NCBI RefSeq assembly: GCF_000299895.1 | Contig: NZ_AMRG01000004.1 | Coordinates: forward strand, 156,583-220,582 | Source: Idiomarina xiamenensis 10-D-4 | Lineage (GTDB): Bacteria > Pseudomonadota > Gammaproteobacteria > Enterobacterales > Alteromonadaceae | Length of the DNA: 64,000 nt | Direction of reading: 5' to 3' | Shown here: positions 1-7,673 of the stretch, in pieces | Layout: each line of letters starts with the position of its first letter | How positions within the stretch are numbered: position 1 is the stretch's first letter | Program-made: the position numbers and the translations under genes | Notes under the pieces: generated by a model | The model's database searches: none | What the model was told of the DNA's origin: nothing | The model's input: the letters and a program-made list of their open reading frames with translations, nothing else

Positions 1-499
1 TATGCACCTGTTCCCAGTTATGGGTGTCTTGACCAGCAATAGAGGTGATTTCTGCGCGTGCCGGTAAGCCACTTTCGGCGGCAATCGAATTCGCTTGCAG
101 TTCACCAATAATCGGCTTAACCGACGGTACGCCAATGACAAACATTAACCACAATACCGCTACCGCTAAGACAAAATTAGCCAACGGCCCGGCCGCCACC
201 ACCGCAAAACGTTTAGCCACCGATTTGTGGTTAAAGGCTAAATGACGTTGTTCGGCTGGCACCTCATCAACACGACTATCGAGCATGCGTACATAGCCGC
301 CCAACGGGATCATACCCAGTTGATAGACGGTGCCGTCTTTCGCTTCACGACGCCACAATGGACGACCAAAGCCCACCGAAAAGGTCAACACTTTAACCCC
401 AGCGCGGCGCGCCACCCAAAAATGACCAAACTCGTGAAAGCTCACCAAAATACCTAAGGTGACGACAAAAGCCGCGATAGTCCACAACACATCCATCAT
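1..499 (-). CDS. rseP: RseP site-2 intramembrane metalloprotease, N-terminal part (runs off left edge)
   Basis: Inner-membrane zinc protease (S2P family) that makes the second cut of anti-sigma factor RseA and so releases sigma-E. About 166 codons are visible. The first helix carries the zinc motif HEFGH at residues 22-26. It is followed by the conserved segment MIPLGGYVRM, a second hydrophobic stretch around AAGPLANFVLAVAV, and the beginning of a periplasmic PDZ region. The start ATG overlaps the dxr stop as ATGA, the usual coupling in this cluster; a second ATG one codon later is also possible. The C-terminal half, with the LDG metal-binding motif, lies outside the window. Confidence 0.95.
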   Translation of the reverse strand, partial: MMDVLWTIAAFVVTLGILVSFHEFGHFWVARRAGVKVLTFSVGFGRPLWRREAKDGTVYQLGMIPLGGYVRMLDSRVDEVPAEQRHLAFNHKSVAKRFAVVAAGPLANFVLAVAVLWLMFVIGVPSVKPIIGELQANSIAAESGLPARAEITSIAGQDTHNWEQVH

Positions 500-1713
500 G
501 CCGCGACACTCCGTAAATGCTCGCGCACGAAGCATCGAGTCTGTTCATCAATAGCCAAAATATCATCTAACTGCCGTGGTTCGGCAACGTTTAGTACAGC
601 TAACGCCTGCGCACAAACTTCGGCAATTTGAGTAAAACCAATGCGTTCTTGCAAAAATGCTTCAACAGCCAATTCATTCGCGGCATTTAAGCAGGTCGTT
701 GCCGCTTGCCCCGCCCAACATGCATCAATAGCAAGCTGCAAACAGGGATAGCGTTGCGGACAAGCTTGGGCAAACGTCAATTGACTCAATTGCGTGAAAT
801 CAAGTGCGGCGACGCCGCTATCGATACGCTCTGGATAACTCAAACTGTACGCTATCGGTGTACGCATATCGGGTTGTCCTAATTGCGCAATCACCGAGCC
901 GTCCTGATATTGCACCATCGAATGAATCACACTTTGCGGATGCAATAACACCGCTAATTCGTGTCGCTGGCAATTAAATAACCAACGCGCTTCGATATAT
1001 TCCAAGCCTTTGTTCAGCATGGTTGCTGAGTCGACCGATATCTTTTGCCCCATTGACCAATTAGGATGCGCACATGCCGCAGCCGGTGACTGTTTTGCCA
1101 ACTGCGCCAGTGGCGTCTGACGAAATGGTCCGCCCGAGCCGGTCAATAAAATTTGGCTAATACCGTGTTCGGCCAGCTGCTGTTGCCCAATCTGTTGTTG
1201 CGCCGCGCTGGGTAAGCATTGAAAAATGGCGTTATGCTCGCTATCTACCGGCAGCAACATGGCATTCGATTGGGCCAGTGCATCGATAAACAACTGGCCA
1301 CTCATCACTAACGCTTCTTTATTCGCCAATAACACGCGTTTATTAGCCTTAATTGCTGCCAGTGTGGGTAACAAGCCAGCCGCCCCGACAATCGCGGCCA
1401 TGACAATGTCGCTATCACTATTGCCGGCAATATCTAACAAGGCGGCGGCGCCACTATCAACCTGAATGTCGGATAATTGATGTTGCTGCAACAACTGGTG
1501 CAAGCGCTGAGCCGCATCAGTATCAACCATCACCACTCGCTGTGGCTGGTATTGACGGCAGCTTTCCAGCATCGCATCGACGTTGTTATAAGCGCTAATC
1601 GCATGCAATTGAAATTGCTGCGGATGACGCTCAATAACGTCTAGGGTATTTTGTCCAATAGAGCCGCTAGCTCCTAGAATAGTGACGCGCTGTGGCAAAA
1701 CATGAGTCGTCAT
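496..1713 (-). CDS. dxr: 1-deoxy-D-xylulose 5-phosphate reductoisomerase (Dxr/IspC)
   Basis: Cytosolic NADPH-dependent enzyme that converts DXP to MEP, the committed step of the non-mevalonate isoprenoid pathway feeding UppS. Visible motifs are the nucleotide-binding GASGSIGQ near residues 13-20, the metal-binding VDSEHNAIFQ, the flexible-loop GSGGPFR, and NWSMGQKISVDSATMLNKG. At 405 residues it has the family length. I chose the ATG at 1713, three bases after the cdsA stop. An upstream ATG at 1731 would overlap cdsA and add six residues not expected in the family. It overlaps rseP by 4 bases. Confidence 0.97.
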   Translation of the reverse strand: MTTHVLPQRVTILGASGSIGQNTLDVIERHPQQFQLHAISAYNNVDAMLESCRQYQPQRVVMVDTDAAQRLHQLLQQHQLSDIQVDSGAAALLDIAGNSDSDIVMAAIVGAAGLLPTLAAIKANKRVLLANKEALVMSGQLFIDALAQSNAMLLPVDSEHNAIFQCLPSAAQQQIGQQQLAEHGISQILLTGSGGPFRQTPLAQLAKQSPAAACAHPNWSMGQKISVDSATMLNKGLEYIEARWLFNCQRHELAVLLHPQSVIHSMVQYQDGSVIAQLGQPDMRTPIAYSLSYPERIDSGVAALDFTQLSQLTFAQACPQRYPCLQLAIDACWAGQAATTCLNAANELAVEAFLQERIGFTQIAEVCAQALAVLNVAEPRQLDDILAIDEQTRCFVREHLRSVAA

Positions 1714-1715
1714 GG

Positions 1716-2579
1716 TTACACCATTAACCATAAGTACGCTAAGGTGAACACCGGCAAAGCAGCGGTTAAGCTGTCGATACGATCCAAAATACCGCCATGG
1801 CCGGGCAAAATAGCACCGCTGTCTTTAACCCCGGCACAACGCTTAAACATACTTTCATTAAGATCGCCAAAAACCGATGCAACAACAGTAAATAAACCGG
1901 TTAAGTAAAATCCGGTAAATTGCGTTGCGGGCACTTTAGCCCAATGCGAAACCACCATCATCACCACGAAAGCCAGCGTAATACCGCCACACAGGCCTTC
2001 CATGGTTTTCCCCGGACTCACCGCTGGCATCATTTTATTACGACCGTAGCGCACACCGGCAAAGTATGCGCCGACGTCGGCGGCCCAGACCAGTAACAGA
2101 ATAAATAACGCCACGAAGCCACCGTAATAGGGTTCACTATCAATACGAATGGCGCGTACGCTAAGTAACGCCGCCCAGGCAGGTACTAACGTTAACACAC
2201 CGAATAAACCGACAATGGCGCGCGTACGTGACCATAACCGGCGGCTAGTCGGATAATTAACAATTAGCGCAAATGCAATGACCCACCACACACCACCGGC
2301 CAGAATACTCCAATATAGTGGTCTAGCGAGTTGGCCGTCTTGCCAAACGGTCGCCAGCGGCGTCAACCAGCTAAGCACGCTAATAATGACACCAATTAAC
2401 AGCGTATAAGCGATACGGCCACTGAGGCGACGCACCCCCATTAACGGCGACCATTCCCAAGCGCCTAGCATCAATACCACTTGCGCAAAAATCGAGAAGC
2501 CCCACAACGGCAAGGCAAATACACAATACAGTGCTAATGGAATCAGCACGAGGGCTGTCAAAATTCGTTGTTTTAACAA
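1716..2579 (-). CDS. cdsA: phosphatidate cytidylyltransferase (CDP-diacylglycerol synthase)
   Basis: Polytopic inner-membrane enzyme making CDP-diacylglycerol from CTP and phosphatidic acid, the precursor of all major phospholipids. The 287-residue chain is almost entirely hydrophobic with about eight membrane spans. Near the C terminus it has the family signature GDLNESMFKRCAGVKDSG followed by LPGHGGILDRIDS, the metal/CTP-binding region. It lies four bases after uppS and directly before dxr, so the three are almost certainly cotranscribed. Confidence 0.97.
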   Translation of the reverse strand: MLKQRILTALVLIPLALYCVFALPLWGFSIFAQVVLMLGAWEWSPLMGVRRLSGRIAYTLLIGVIISVLSWLTPLATVWQDGQLARPLYWSILAGGVWWVIAFALIVNYPTSRRLWSRTRAIVGLFGVLTLVPAWAALLSVRAIRIDSEPYYGGFVALFILLLVWAADVGAYFAGVRYGRNKMMPAVSPGKTMEGLCGGITLAFVVMMVVSHWAKVPATQFTGFYLTGLFTVVASVFGDLNESMFKRCAGVKDSGAILPGHGGILDRIDSLTAALPVFTLAYLWLMV

Positions 2580-2583
2580 AAAA

Positions 2584-3357
2584 TCAGTCCTCTATCGGGG
2601 CTTTGTCAGCCATAATCATACTGTGTATTTGCTCGCTGGTTAAGCCAAAGCGACGCTCTCTTGCGGCAAAATCGGCTATCGCGGCAGCAAATGTATGATC
2701 ATCAAAATCAGGCCACAATACTGGGGTAAAATAAAGCTCAGCATAGGCTAATTGCCACAGCAGGAAATTACTAATGCGATGTTCACCGCCGGTACGGATA
2801 AGCAAATCCGGTGCTGGCTGGTCCGCAAGTTGTAGCTCGTCGCTAAGACGTTGCTCATCAATATCCGCTATGGCTAAGCGGCCATCAGTGACTTGTTCAG
2901 TTAAACGGCGACAGGCCTGCGCAATATCCCAACGACCACCATAATTGGCGGCGATATTTAAATTTAACTCGTGATTATCACGTGTTTTTGCTTCTGCAGC
3001 CGCAATTTTTTCCTGTAATCGTTGTGAAAACTGCGATAAATCGCCTATTACACGTAGCCGTACACCGTGCTTATGCAGTTTTTTCACTTCACGTTGCAAC
3101 ACAGTGACAAATAATTCCATCAACACGCTGACTTCTTGTGCTGGACGATTCCAGTTTTCACTACTAAAAGCAAACAGTGTCAGTGATGTTAAACCTTGTC
3201 GACGCGCAAAAGCCACCGCGCGGCGCACCGCTTCGGCACCAACTTTGTGGCCGTAAGTACGGCGTTTGCCACGCTGTTGCGCCCAGCGACCATTACCATC
3301 CATGATGATGGCAACGTGCTTTGGCATCAATTGTTGAGTATTCGACACTGCATTCAT
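2584..3357 (-). CDS. uppS: undecaprenyl diphosphate synthase (cis-prenyltransferase)
   Basis: Cytosolic enzyme extending farnesyl diphosphate with isopentenyl diphosphate to C55-PP, the lipid carrier for peptidoglycan and O-antigen. The family signature [10 protein letters not shown] lies near residue 18. The substrate-binding segments [16 protein letters not shown] and the C-terminal [15 protein letters not shown] are present. I chose the ATG at 3357 (257 residues), which has AGG six bases upstream and gives the usual length. A longer reading to 3417 adds an unrelated N terminus and runs through the hairpin at 3375-3406. Confidence 0.95.
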   Translation of the reverse strand: MNAVSNTQQLMPKHVAIIMDGNGRWAQQRGKRRTYGHKVGAEAVRRAVAFARRQGLTSLTLFAFSSENWNRPAQEVSVLMELFVTVLQREVKKLHKHGVRLRVIGDLSQFSQRLQEKIAAAEAKTRDNHELNLNIAANYGGRWDIAQACRRLTEQVTDGRLAIADIDEQRLSDELQLADQPAPDLLIRTGGEHRISNFLLWQLAYAELYFTPVLWPDFDDHTFAAAIADFAARERRFGLTSEQIHSMIMADKAPIED

Positions 3358-3374
3358 AGTCAGCCTGGTCATAG

Positions 3375-3406
3375 AAAAACGCCGCGCGAGTATAACCGAC
3401 GCGGCG
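3375..3406 (-). terminator. rho-independent terminator or attenuator between frr and uppS
   Basis: On the minus strand a 7-bp GC-only stem (CGCCGCG/CGCGGCG) with a 13-base loop is followed directly by five T. It sits 30 bases after the frr stop and ends 18 bases before the uppS start. It may reduce read-through from the rpsB-frr half into uppS-cdsA-dxr-rseP. Confidence 0.65.
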
Positions 3407-3436
3407 CTAGACACCAATCGTCTTGGTGACGACTGC

Positions 3437-3994
3437 TTAAACTTCCATCAAGTCGTCTTCTTTCGCCTTCAGATGATCATCGATAGCCGCAATATATTTG
3501 TCGGTTAACTTTTGGATTTCATCTGTCGCTTTACGTTCCTCATCTTCGGTGATTTCTTTTTCTTTCAGCAATTCTTTTAAATCGCTGTTAGCATCGCGAC
3601 GAATGTTACGTACCGCTACCCGCCCCTGCTCGGCTTCAGCACGAACAACTTTAACCAAATCGCGACGACGCTCTTCGGTTAATGGCGGCAAAGGTACTCG
3701 AATAACAGCACCCGCGGCAGCTGGGTTCAAGCCTAGGTCAGACTGCATAATAGCCTTTTCTACCGCACCACTCGAGGATTTATCAAATACCGTCAAAGCT
3801 AACGTGCGCGAGTCTTCGGTGGTAATGTTCGCCAATTGGCGTAATGGTGTTTCGGTGCCGTAATAATTGACCGTAATACCGTCTAGTAAGCTAGGATGCG
3901 CACGTCCGGTGCGAACTTTCGCCATTTGACCACGCAGTGCTTCCACACTTTTTTCCATACGCGATTTGGCGTCTTTAATAATGTCGTTAATCAC
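3437..3994 (-). CDS. frr: ribosome recycling factor
   Basis: Acts with EF-G to split post-termination ribosomes. The 185-residue length is exactly that of the family. It begins with [16 protein letters not shown] and contains [12 protein letters not shown], the tip of the three-helix bundle, and near the end [20 protein letters not shown]. The chain is helical and charged throughout. It lies 24 bases after pyrH, the normal gammaproteobacterial order. Confidence 0.98.
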   Translation of the reverse strand: MINDIIKDAKSRMEKSVEALRGQMAKVRTGRAHPSLLDGITVNYYGTETPLRQLANITTEDSRTLALTVFDKSSSGAVEKAIMQSDLGLNPAAAGAVIRVPLPPLTEERRRDLVKVVRAEAEQGRVAVRNIRRDANSDLKELLKEKEITEDEERKATDEIQKLTDKYIAAIDDHLKAKEDDLMEV

Positions 3995-4018
3995 AGTTAA
4001 ACCCTTTTTAGTGTGAAT

Positions 4019-4759
4019 TTAATCGTTATCAGCCGAGTTACTAATCAAGGTACCTTCCGGCTCACCCATCAATACCGAACGCAGCGCTCCTGGTTTGTTC
4101 ATGTTAAATACACGAATAGGCAAACTATAGTCGCGCGCCAGCGTAAACGCTGCTAAATCCATAACTTTTAGTTGTTGTTGTAAAACATCCTGATAGGTGA
4201 TGTGTTTATACAACTCGGCATTCGGATCTTTATTCGGATCGGCAGAGTATACCCCATCTACCTTGGTTCCTTTAAGTACTACGTCGGCCTCAATTTCGAT
4301 ACCACGTAAGCAAGCCGCTGAATCGGTGGTAAAAAATGGGTTGCCGGTTCCGGCAGAAAATATCACGACGCGGCCCGATTTCAGTAGGCTGATCGCCTCT
4401 GCCCAATTGTAGCTATCACAGACCCCGGTCAGTTCAATGGCCGACATCAGTCGTGCATTAACAAACGCCCGGTGCAAGGCATCGCGCATCGCTAAGCCAT
4501 TCATTACCGTTGCTAGCATGCCCATGTGGTCGCCCACAACCCGGTTCATACCCGCTTTGGCTAGGCCTTCACCGCGGAACAAATTACCACCACCGATAAC
4601 TAACCCGACCTGAACCCCGAGCTCGACCAGCTCTTTGATTTCTTGCGCCATGCGGTCTAGCACTTTGGCATCAATGCCAAAAGGTTCATCACCCATCAGG
4701 GCTTCACCGCTAAGTTTCAATAAAATGCGTCGATATTGAGGTTTTGGATGGGTGCTCAT
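4019..4759 (-). CDS. pyrH: uridylate kinase (UMP kinase)
   Basis: Bacterial hexameric UMP kinase of the amino-acid-kinase fold, making UDP in pyrimidine synthesis. Motifs are [13 protein letters not shown] at the N terminus, [10 protein letters not shown] near residues 58-67, [18 protein letters not shown] and the nucleotide-binding [15 protein letters not shown]. The length of 246 is typical. A strong terminator separates it from tsf upstream, so it may have its own promoter in the short tsf-pyrH gap. Confidence 0.98.
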   Translation of the reverse strand: MSTHPKPQYRRILLKLSGEALMGDEPFGIDAKVLDRMAQEIKELVELGVQVGLVIGGGNLFRGEGLAKAGMNRVVGDHMGMLATVMNGLAMRDALHRAFVNARLMSAIELTGVCDSYNWAEAISLLKSGRVVIFSAGTGNPFFTTDSAACLRGIEIEADVVLKGTKVDGVYSADPNKDPNAELYKHITYQDVLQQQLKVMDLAAFTLARDYSLPIRVFNMNKPGALRSVLMGEPEGTLISNSADND

Positions 4760-4783
4760 AGCTACAGTTTCCGTTTTTTTGTC

Positions 4784-4818
4784 AAAAAAAACCGCGTCCT
4801 GAATAACCAGAACGCGGT
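4784..4818 (-). terminator. strong rho-independent terminator after tsf
   Basis: On the minus strand an 11-bp stem (ACCGCGTTCTG paired with CAGGACGCGGT, one G-T wobble) with a 6-base loop is followed by eight T. It lies 43 bases after the tsf stop and ends before pyrH, marking the end of the rpsB-tsf transcript. Confidence 0.9.
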
Positions 4819-4860
4819 CACTTTTATTAGCGTGTAAGTCGTAGCAAAAACGACACGGGC

Positions 4861-5739
4861 TTAGCCCTTGTTCGCCGCCGCTACTTGAGCTTGAACTTCA
4901 GAAGCAAAATCTTCTTCTTTACGCTCAATACCCTCGCCGACTTCAAAGCGTACGAATGTGACAACGTCAGCACCCGCTTTCTTCAGCAATTCAGCCACGG
5001 TGATCGATGGGTCTTTAACGAAAGGTTGACCAGTCAGGCTGATTTCGCCAGTAAACTTACGCATACGGCCTTCAACCATCTTCTCAGCGATCTCTTTAGG
5101 CTTACCGCTTTGCATGGCGATATCAACCTGAATTTCACGCTCTTTAGCAACTACTTCGGCGCTTACGTCTTCAGGCTTAACGAACTGAGGTGCGCTTGCC
5201 GCAACGTGCATGCACAGGTCGCGCGCTAAGTCAGCGTCACCGCCGGTAATAGCGACAGCAACACCAATGCGGTTACCGTGTACATAAGTCTCAACCAGAT
5301 CACCAGCTTCAACCGTCGCAACACGACGCACGTTGATGTTCTCACCAATTTTAGCAACCAGCGTAGAACGCGCTTCTTCAACGCTAACACCGTCAAAATC
5401 AGCTTGCTTTAATGACTCAACGTTGTTTTCTTTGTTGTTGAATGCAACATTAATAAGCTTATCGCCAAAGGCCAAGAAGCTGCTGTCACGAGCAACAAAG
5501 TCAGTTTCGCTGTTTAACTCAACCAAGGTACCTACGTTACCCTCAGCTTTGGTTAAGATGATACCTTCAGCAGCGATACGGCCTGCTTTTTTAGCCGCTT
5601 TCGCTTGACCGTTTTTGCGCATTTCTTCAATGGCAGCTTCGATATCGCCATTGGTTTCTTGCAACGCTTTTTTACAGTCCATCATGCCAGCGCCTGTGCG
5701 CTCGCGCAGTTCTTTTACCAGAGCTGCTGTAATAGCCAT
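4861..5739 (-). CDS. tsf: translation elongation factor Ts
   Basis: Guanine nucleotide exchange factor for EF-Tu. The sequence starts [20 protein letters not shown] and continues [18 protein letters not shown], the N-terminal helical module; the EF-Tu-contacting core segment SETDFVARD follows near residue 80. I chose the ATG at 5739 (292 residues), where the family N terminus begins. An in-frame extension to 5817 overlaps rpsB and adds an unrelated lysine/glutamine-rich stretch. It is 13 bases after rpsB. Confidence 0.98.
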   Translation of the reverse strand: MAITAALVKELRERTGAGMMDCKKALQETNGDIEAAIEEMRKNGQAKAAKKAGRIAAEGIILTKAEGNVGTLVELNSETDFVARDSSFLAFGDKLINVAFNNKENNVESLKQADFDGVSVEEARSTLVAKIGENINVRRVATVEAGDLVETYVHGNRIGVAVAITGGDADLARDLCMHVAASAPQFVKPEDVSAEVVAKEREIQVDIAMQSGKPKEIAEKMVEGRMRKFTGEISLTGQPFVKDPSITVAELLKKAGADVVTFVRFEVGEGIERKEEDFASEVQAQVAAANKG

Positions 5740-5752
5740 GAATGAAGTCCTC

Positions 5753-6481
5753 TTATTCAGTTTCTTCGATGAAGCCGTCTGCTTCTGCTGCTTCTGGAGC
5801 GGCATTGCGAGCTTCATTGATTGCGTTAGCTGCTGAACCTAAGTACAAGTTCACCGCACGGATAGCATCGTCGTTACCAGGGATAACGTAGTCAACGCCA
5901 TCAGGGTTAGAGTTAGTATCAACCACCGCTACAACAGGGATACCCAGGTTGTTAGCTTCTTTAATCGCGATGTGCTCGTGGTCAGCGTCGATAACAAAAA
6001 TCACGTCAGGCAAACCGCCCATGTTTTTGATACCACCCAAGCTTTTCTCAAGCTTTTCCATTTCGCGGGTGTTCATCAACGCTTCTTTCTTAGTCAGCTT
6101 ATCGAACGTACCGTCTTGACTCATAGTTTCTAAGTCTTTCAGACGCTTGATTGACTGACGCACGGTTTTCCAGTTAGTCAACATACCGCCCAACCAGCGA
6201 TGGTTAACGTAAAACTGGTTACAGTTGTTTGCTGCTTCTTTGACTGACTCTGCAGCAGCGCGCTTAGTACCAACGAATAAAATCTTACCTTTGTTTGAAG
6301 AAACGTGCTGCATATAGTTCAGCGCGCTGTTAAACATAGGTACGGTTTTTTCAAGGTTGATAATATGAATGCGGTTGCGAGCACCGAAGATGAAAGGCTT
6401 CATTTTCGGGTTCCAGAAACGGGTTTGGTGACCGAAGTGGACACCCGCTTTAAGCATGTCACGCATTGACACGTTTGCCAT
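5753..6481 (-). CDS. rpsB: 30S ribosomal protein S2
   Basis: Small-subunit ribosomal protein needed for S1 binding. It starts [20 protein letters not shown] and contains the family stretches [20 protein letters not shown] and [22 protein letters not shown], with an acidic C-terminal tail; 242 residues is the normal length. A good ribosome binding site (AAGGA) lies about 9 bases upstream. The leader is probably autoregulated (see the leader entry). Confidence 0.99.
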   Translation of the reverse strand: MANVSMRDMLKAGVHFGHQTRFWNPKMKPFIFGARNRIHIINLEKTVPMFNSALNYMQHVSSNKGKILFVGTKRAAAESVKEAANNCNQFYVNHRWLGGMLTNWKTVRQSIKRLKDLETMSQDGTFDKLTKKEALMNTREMEKLEKSLGGIKNMGGLPDVIFVIDADHEHIAIKEANNLGIPVVAVVDTNSNPDGVDYVIPGNDDAIRAVNLYLGSAANAINEARNAAPEAAEADGFIEETE

Positions 6482-6560
6482 AATCTTTTTCCTTTTTAGG
6501 GGGTTAGGCCTCCATACATCCCATAACCCGACCCGTGTTCAACACCCTGTGTTTAACACT
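6482..6560 (-). promoter_or_regulatory. probable rpsB leader with S2-type autoregulatory hairpins
   Basis: Seen directly: on the minus strand, two short tandem hairpins of nearly identical sequence (GTGTT-A-AACAC at 6549-6559 and GTGTT-G-AACAC at 6535-6545), then a 6-bp stem GGGTTA/TAACCC spanning 6501-6529 ending just before the ribosome binding site. Known: gammaproteobacterial rpsB-tsf mRNA leaders are folded and bound by S2 to repress translation. That this leader does so is inference from position and structure. Confidence 0.55.
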
Positions 6561-6863
6561 AGGCACCCCGGACTATGTGTCGATGTATGTGTGGTTTTAA
6601 TTGTTTAATTAACGCCAACGATTTATCGTCGACGACTATCGCAAATTACATTGACGGTGATTTGCGAGGCGCTTTATACCATATTTTGCGCTGTTTGAGC
6701 AAGCCAAAAACAGTTTTTATCGGTTCCTGTTTAAGCCATAAATTAACGCTTAGCGTTACCACCAAGCTAACGCCCAGCCGCATGCTAGCGCTAGCACCAA
6801 AGCCGCTTTCCTGCTAGCATACGCAGACCTTGAAGTAAGCCTTGATGAGTGACGAGGATAAGC
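6561..6863. other. divergent intergenic region between rpsB and map
   Basis: About 300 bases with no gene. It must hold the divergent rpsB and map promoters, but I see no clean -35/-10 pair for either. Near map there is an inverted repeat ATGCTAGC (6782-6789) / GCTAGCAT (6813-6820), and the left arm lies within the 12-bp palindrome GCTAGCGCTAGC (6784-6795). The repeat ends about 43 bases before the map start and could be an operator or a hairpin in the map leader. Confidence 0.4.
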
Positions 6864-7646
6864 ATGGCAATCACCATAAAAACGCCAGAAGAAATCGAAA
6901 AAATGCGCGCAGCGGGCCGTTTGGCCGCGTCAGTACTAGAAATGATCGGCGAGCATGTCAAAGCAGGCGTCACCACCGCCGAACTGGATAAAATTTGTCA
7001 CGACTATATTATTGAGCACGGCGCTACCCCTGCTCCGCTCAATTATCACGGTTTTCCAAAATCGATTTGCACCTCATTAAATCATTGCGTTTGTCACGGT
7101 ATTCCAAACGATAAACCGTTAAAAGACGGCGACATCATGAATATTGACGTAACCGTGAAACTAGACGGCTATCATGGCGATACTTCAAAAATGTTTGTGG
7201 TGGGTAAACCGTCAATTCTAGCCGAGCGTTTAATTCGGGTTACTCAAGAATCCTTATATAAAGCGATCAAAATGGTCAAACCGGGTGTGCAACTTGGCGA
7301 TTTTGCAGCAGTCATTCAACAGCATGCGGAAAGTCACGGTTATTCCATTGTACGTGAGTATTGCGGGCACGGCATTGGCGCCGGTTTTCACGAAGATCCG
7401 CAAGTACTGCACTATGGCCAAGCGGGCACCGGTGAAACCCTGCAAGCTGGCATGTGCCTGACCATTGAGCCGATGGTCAATGCCGGTAAACGACAAACCA
7501 AGTTAATGAAAGACGGCTGGACGGTGTTAACGAAAGACCGCAGTCTGAGCGCGCAATGGGAACACACCTTATTGGTTACCGATGACGGTGTGGAAGTACT
7601 CACCCTGCGTAATGACGAAGATTTAGCTCGCGTGATTAGCGGCTAA
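6864..7646 (+). CDS. map: type I methionine aminopeptidase
   Basis: Removes the initiator methionine from nascent proteins; dinuclear metal enzyme of the pita-bread fold. Ligand motifs are INIDVTVKLDGYHGDTSKMF (two Asp), HGIGAGFHEDPQVLHYG (His), TIEPMVN (Glu) and the C-terminal QWEHTLLVT (Glu). The length is 260 residues. I chose the ATG at 6864, preceded by GAGGATAAGC; an ATG five codons upstream is in frame but has no better site. glnD follows after 27 bases. Confidence 0.97.
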   Translation: MAITIKTPEEIEKMRAAGRLAASVLEMIGEHVKAGVTTAELDKICHDYIIEHGATPAPLNYHGFPKSICTSLNHCVCHGIPNDKPLKDGDIMNIDVTVKLDGYHGDTSKMFVVGKPSILAERLIRVTQESLYKAIKMVKPGVQLGDFAAVIQQHAESHGYSIVREYCGHGIGAGFHEDPQVLHYGQAGTGETLQAGMCLTIEPMVNAGKRQTKLMKDGWTVLTKDRSLSAQWEHTLLVTDDGVEVLTLRNDEDLARVISG

Positions 7647-7673
7647 GCAGCAACCAGCGTCGGCGGTAACTTC

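Noticed and set aside
4885..5229. 114-codon open frame opposite tsf
   Set aside because: Lies wholly within the firmly identified tsf gene; translation is unlike any protein family.
6575..6817. 80-codon plus-strand frame in the rpsB-map gap
   Set aside because: No ribosome binding site, low-complexity start and unremarkable composition; it overlaps the region that should hold the promoters.
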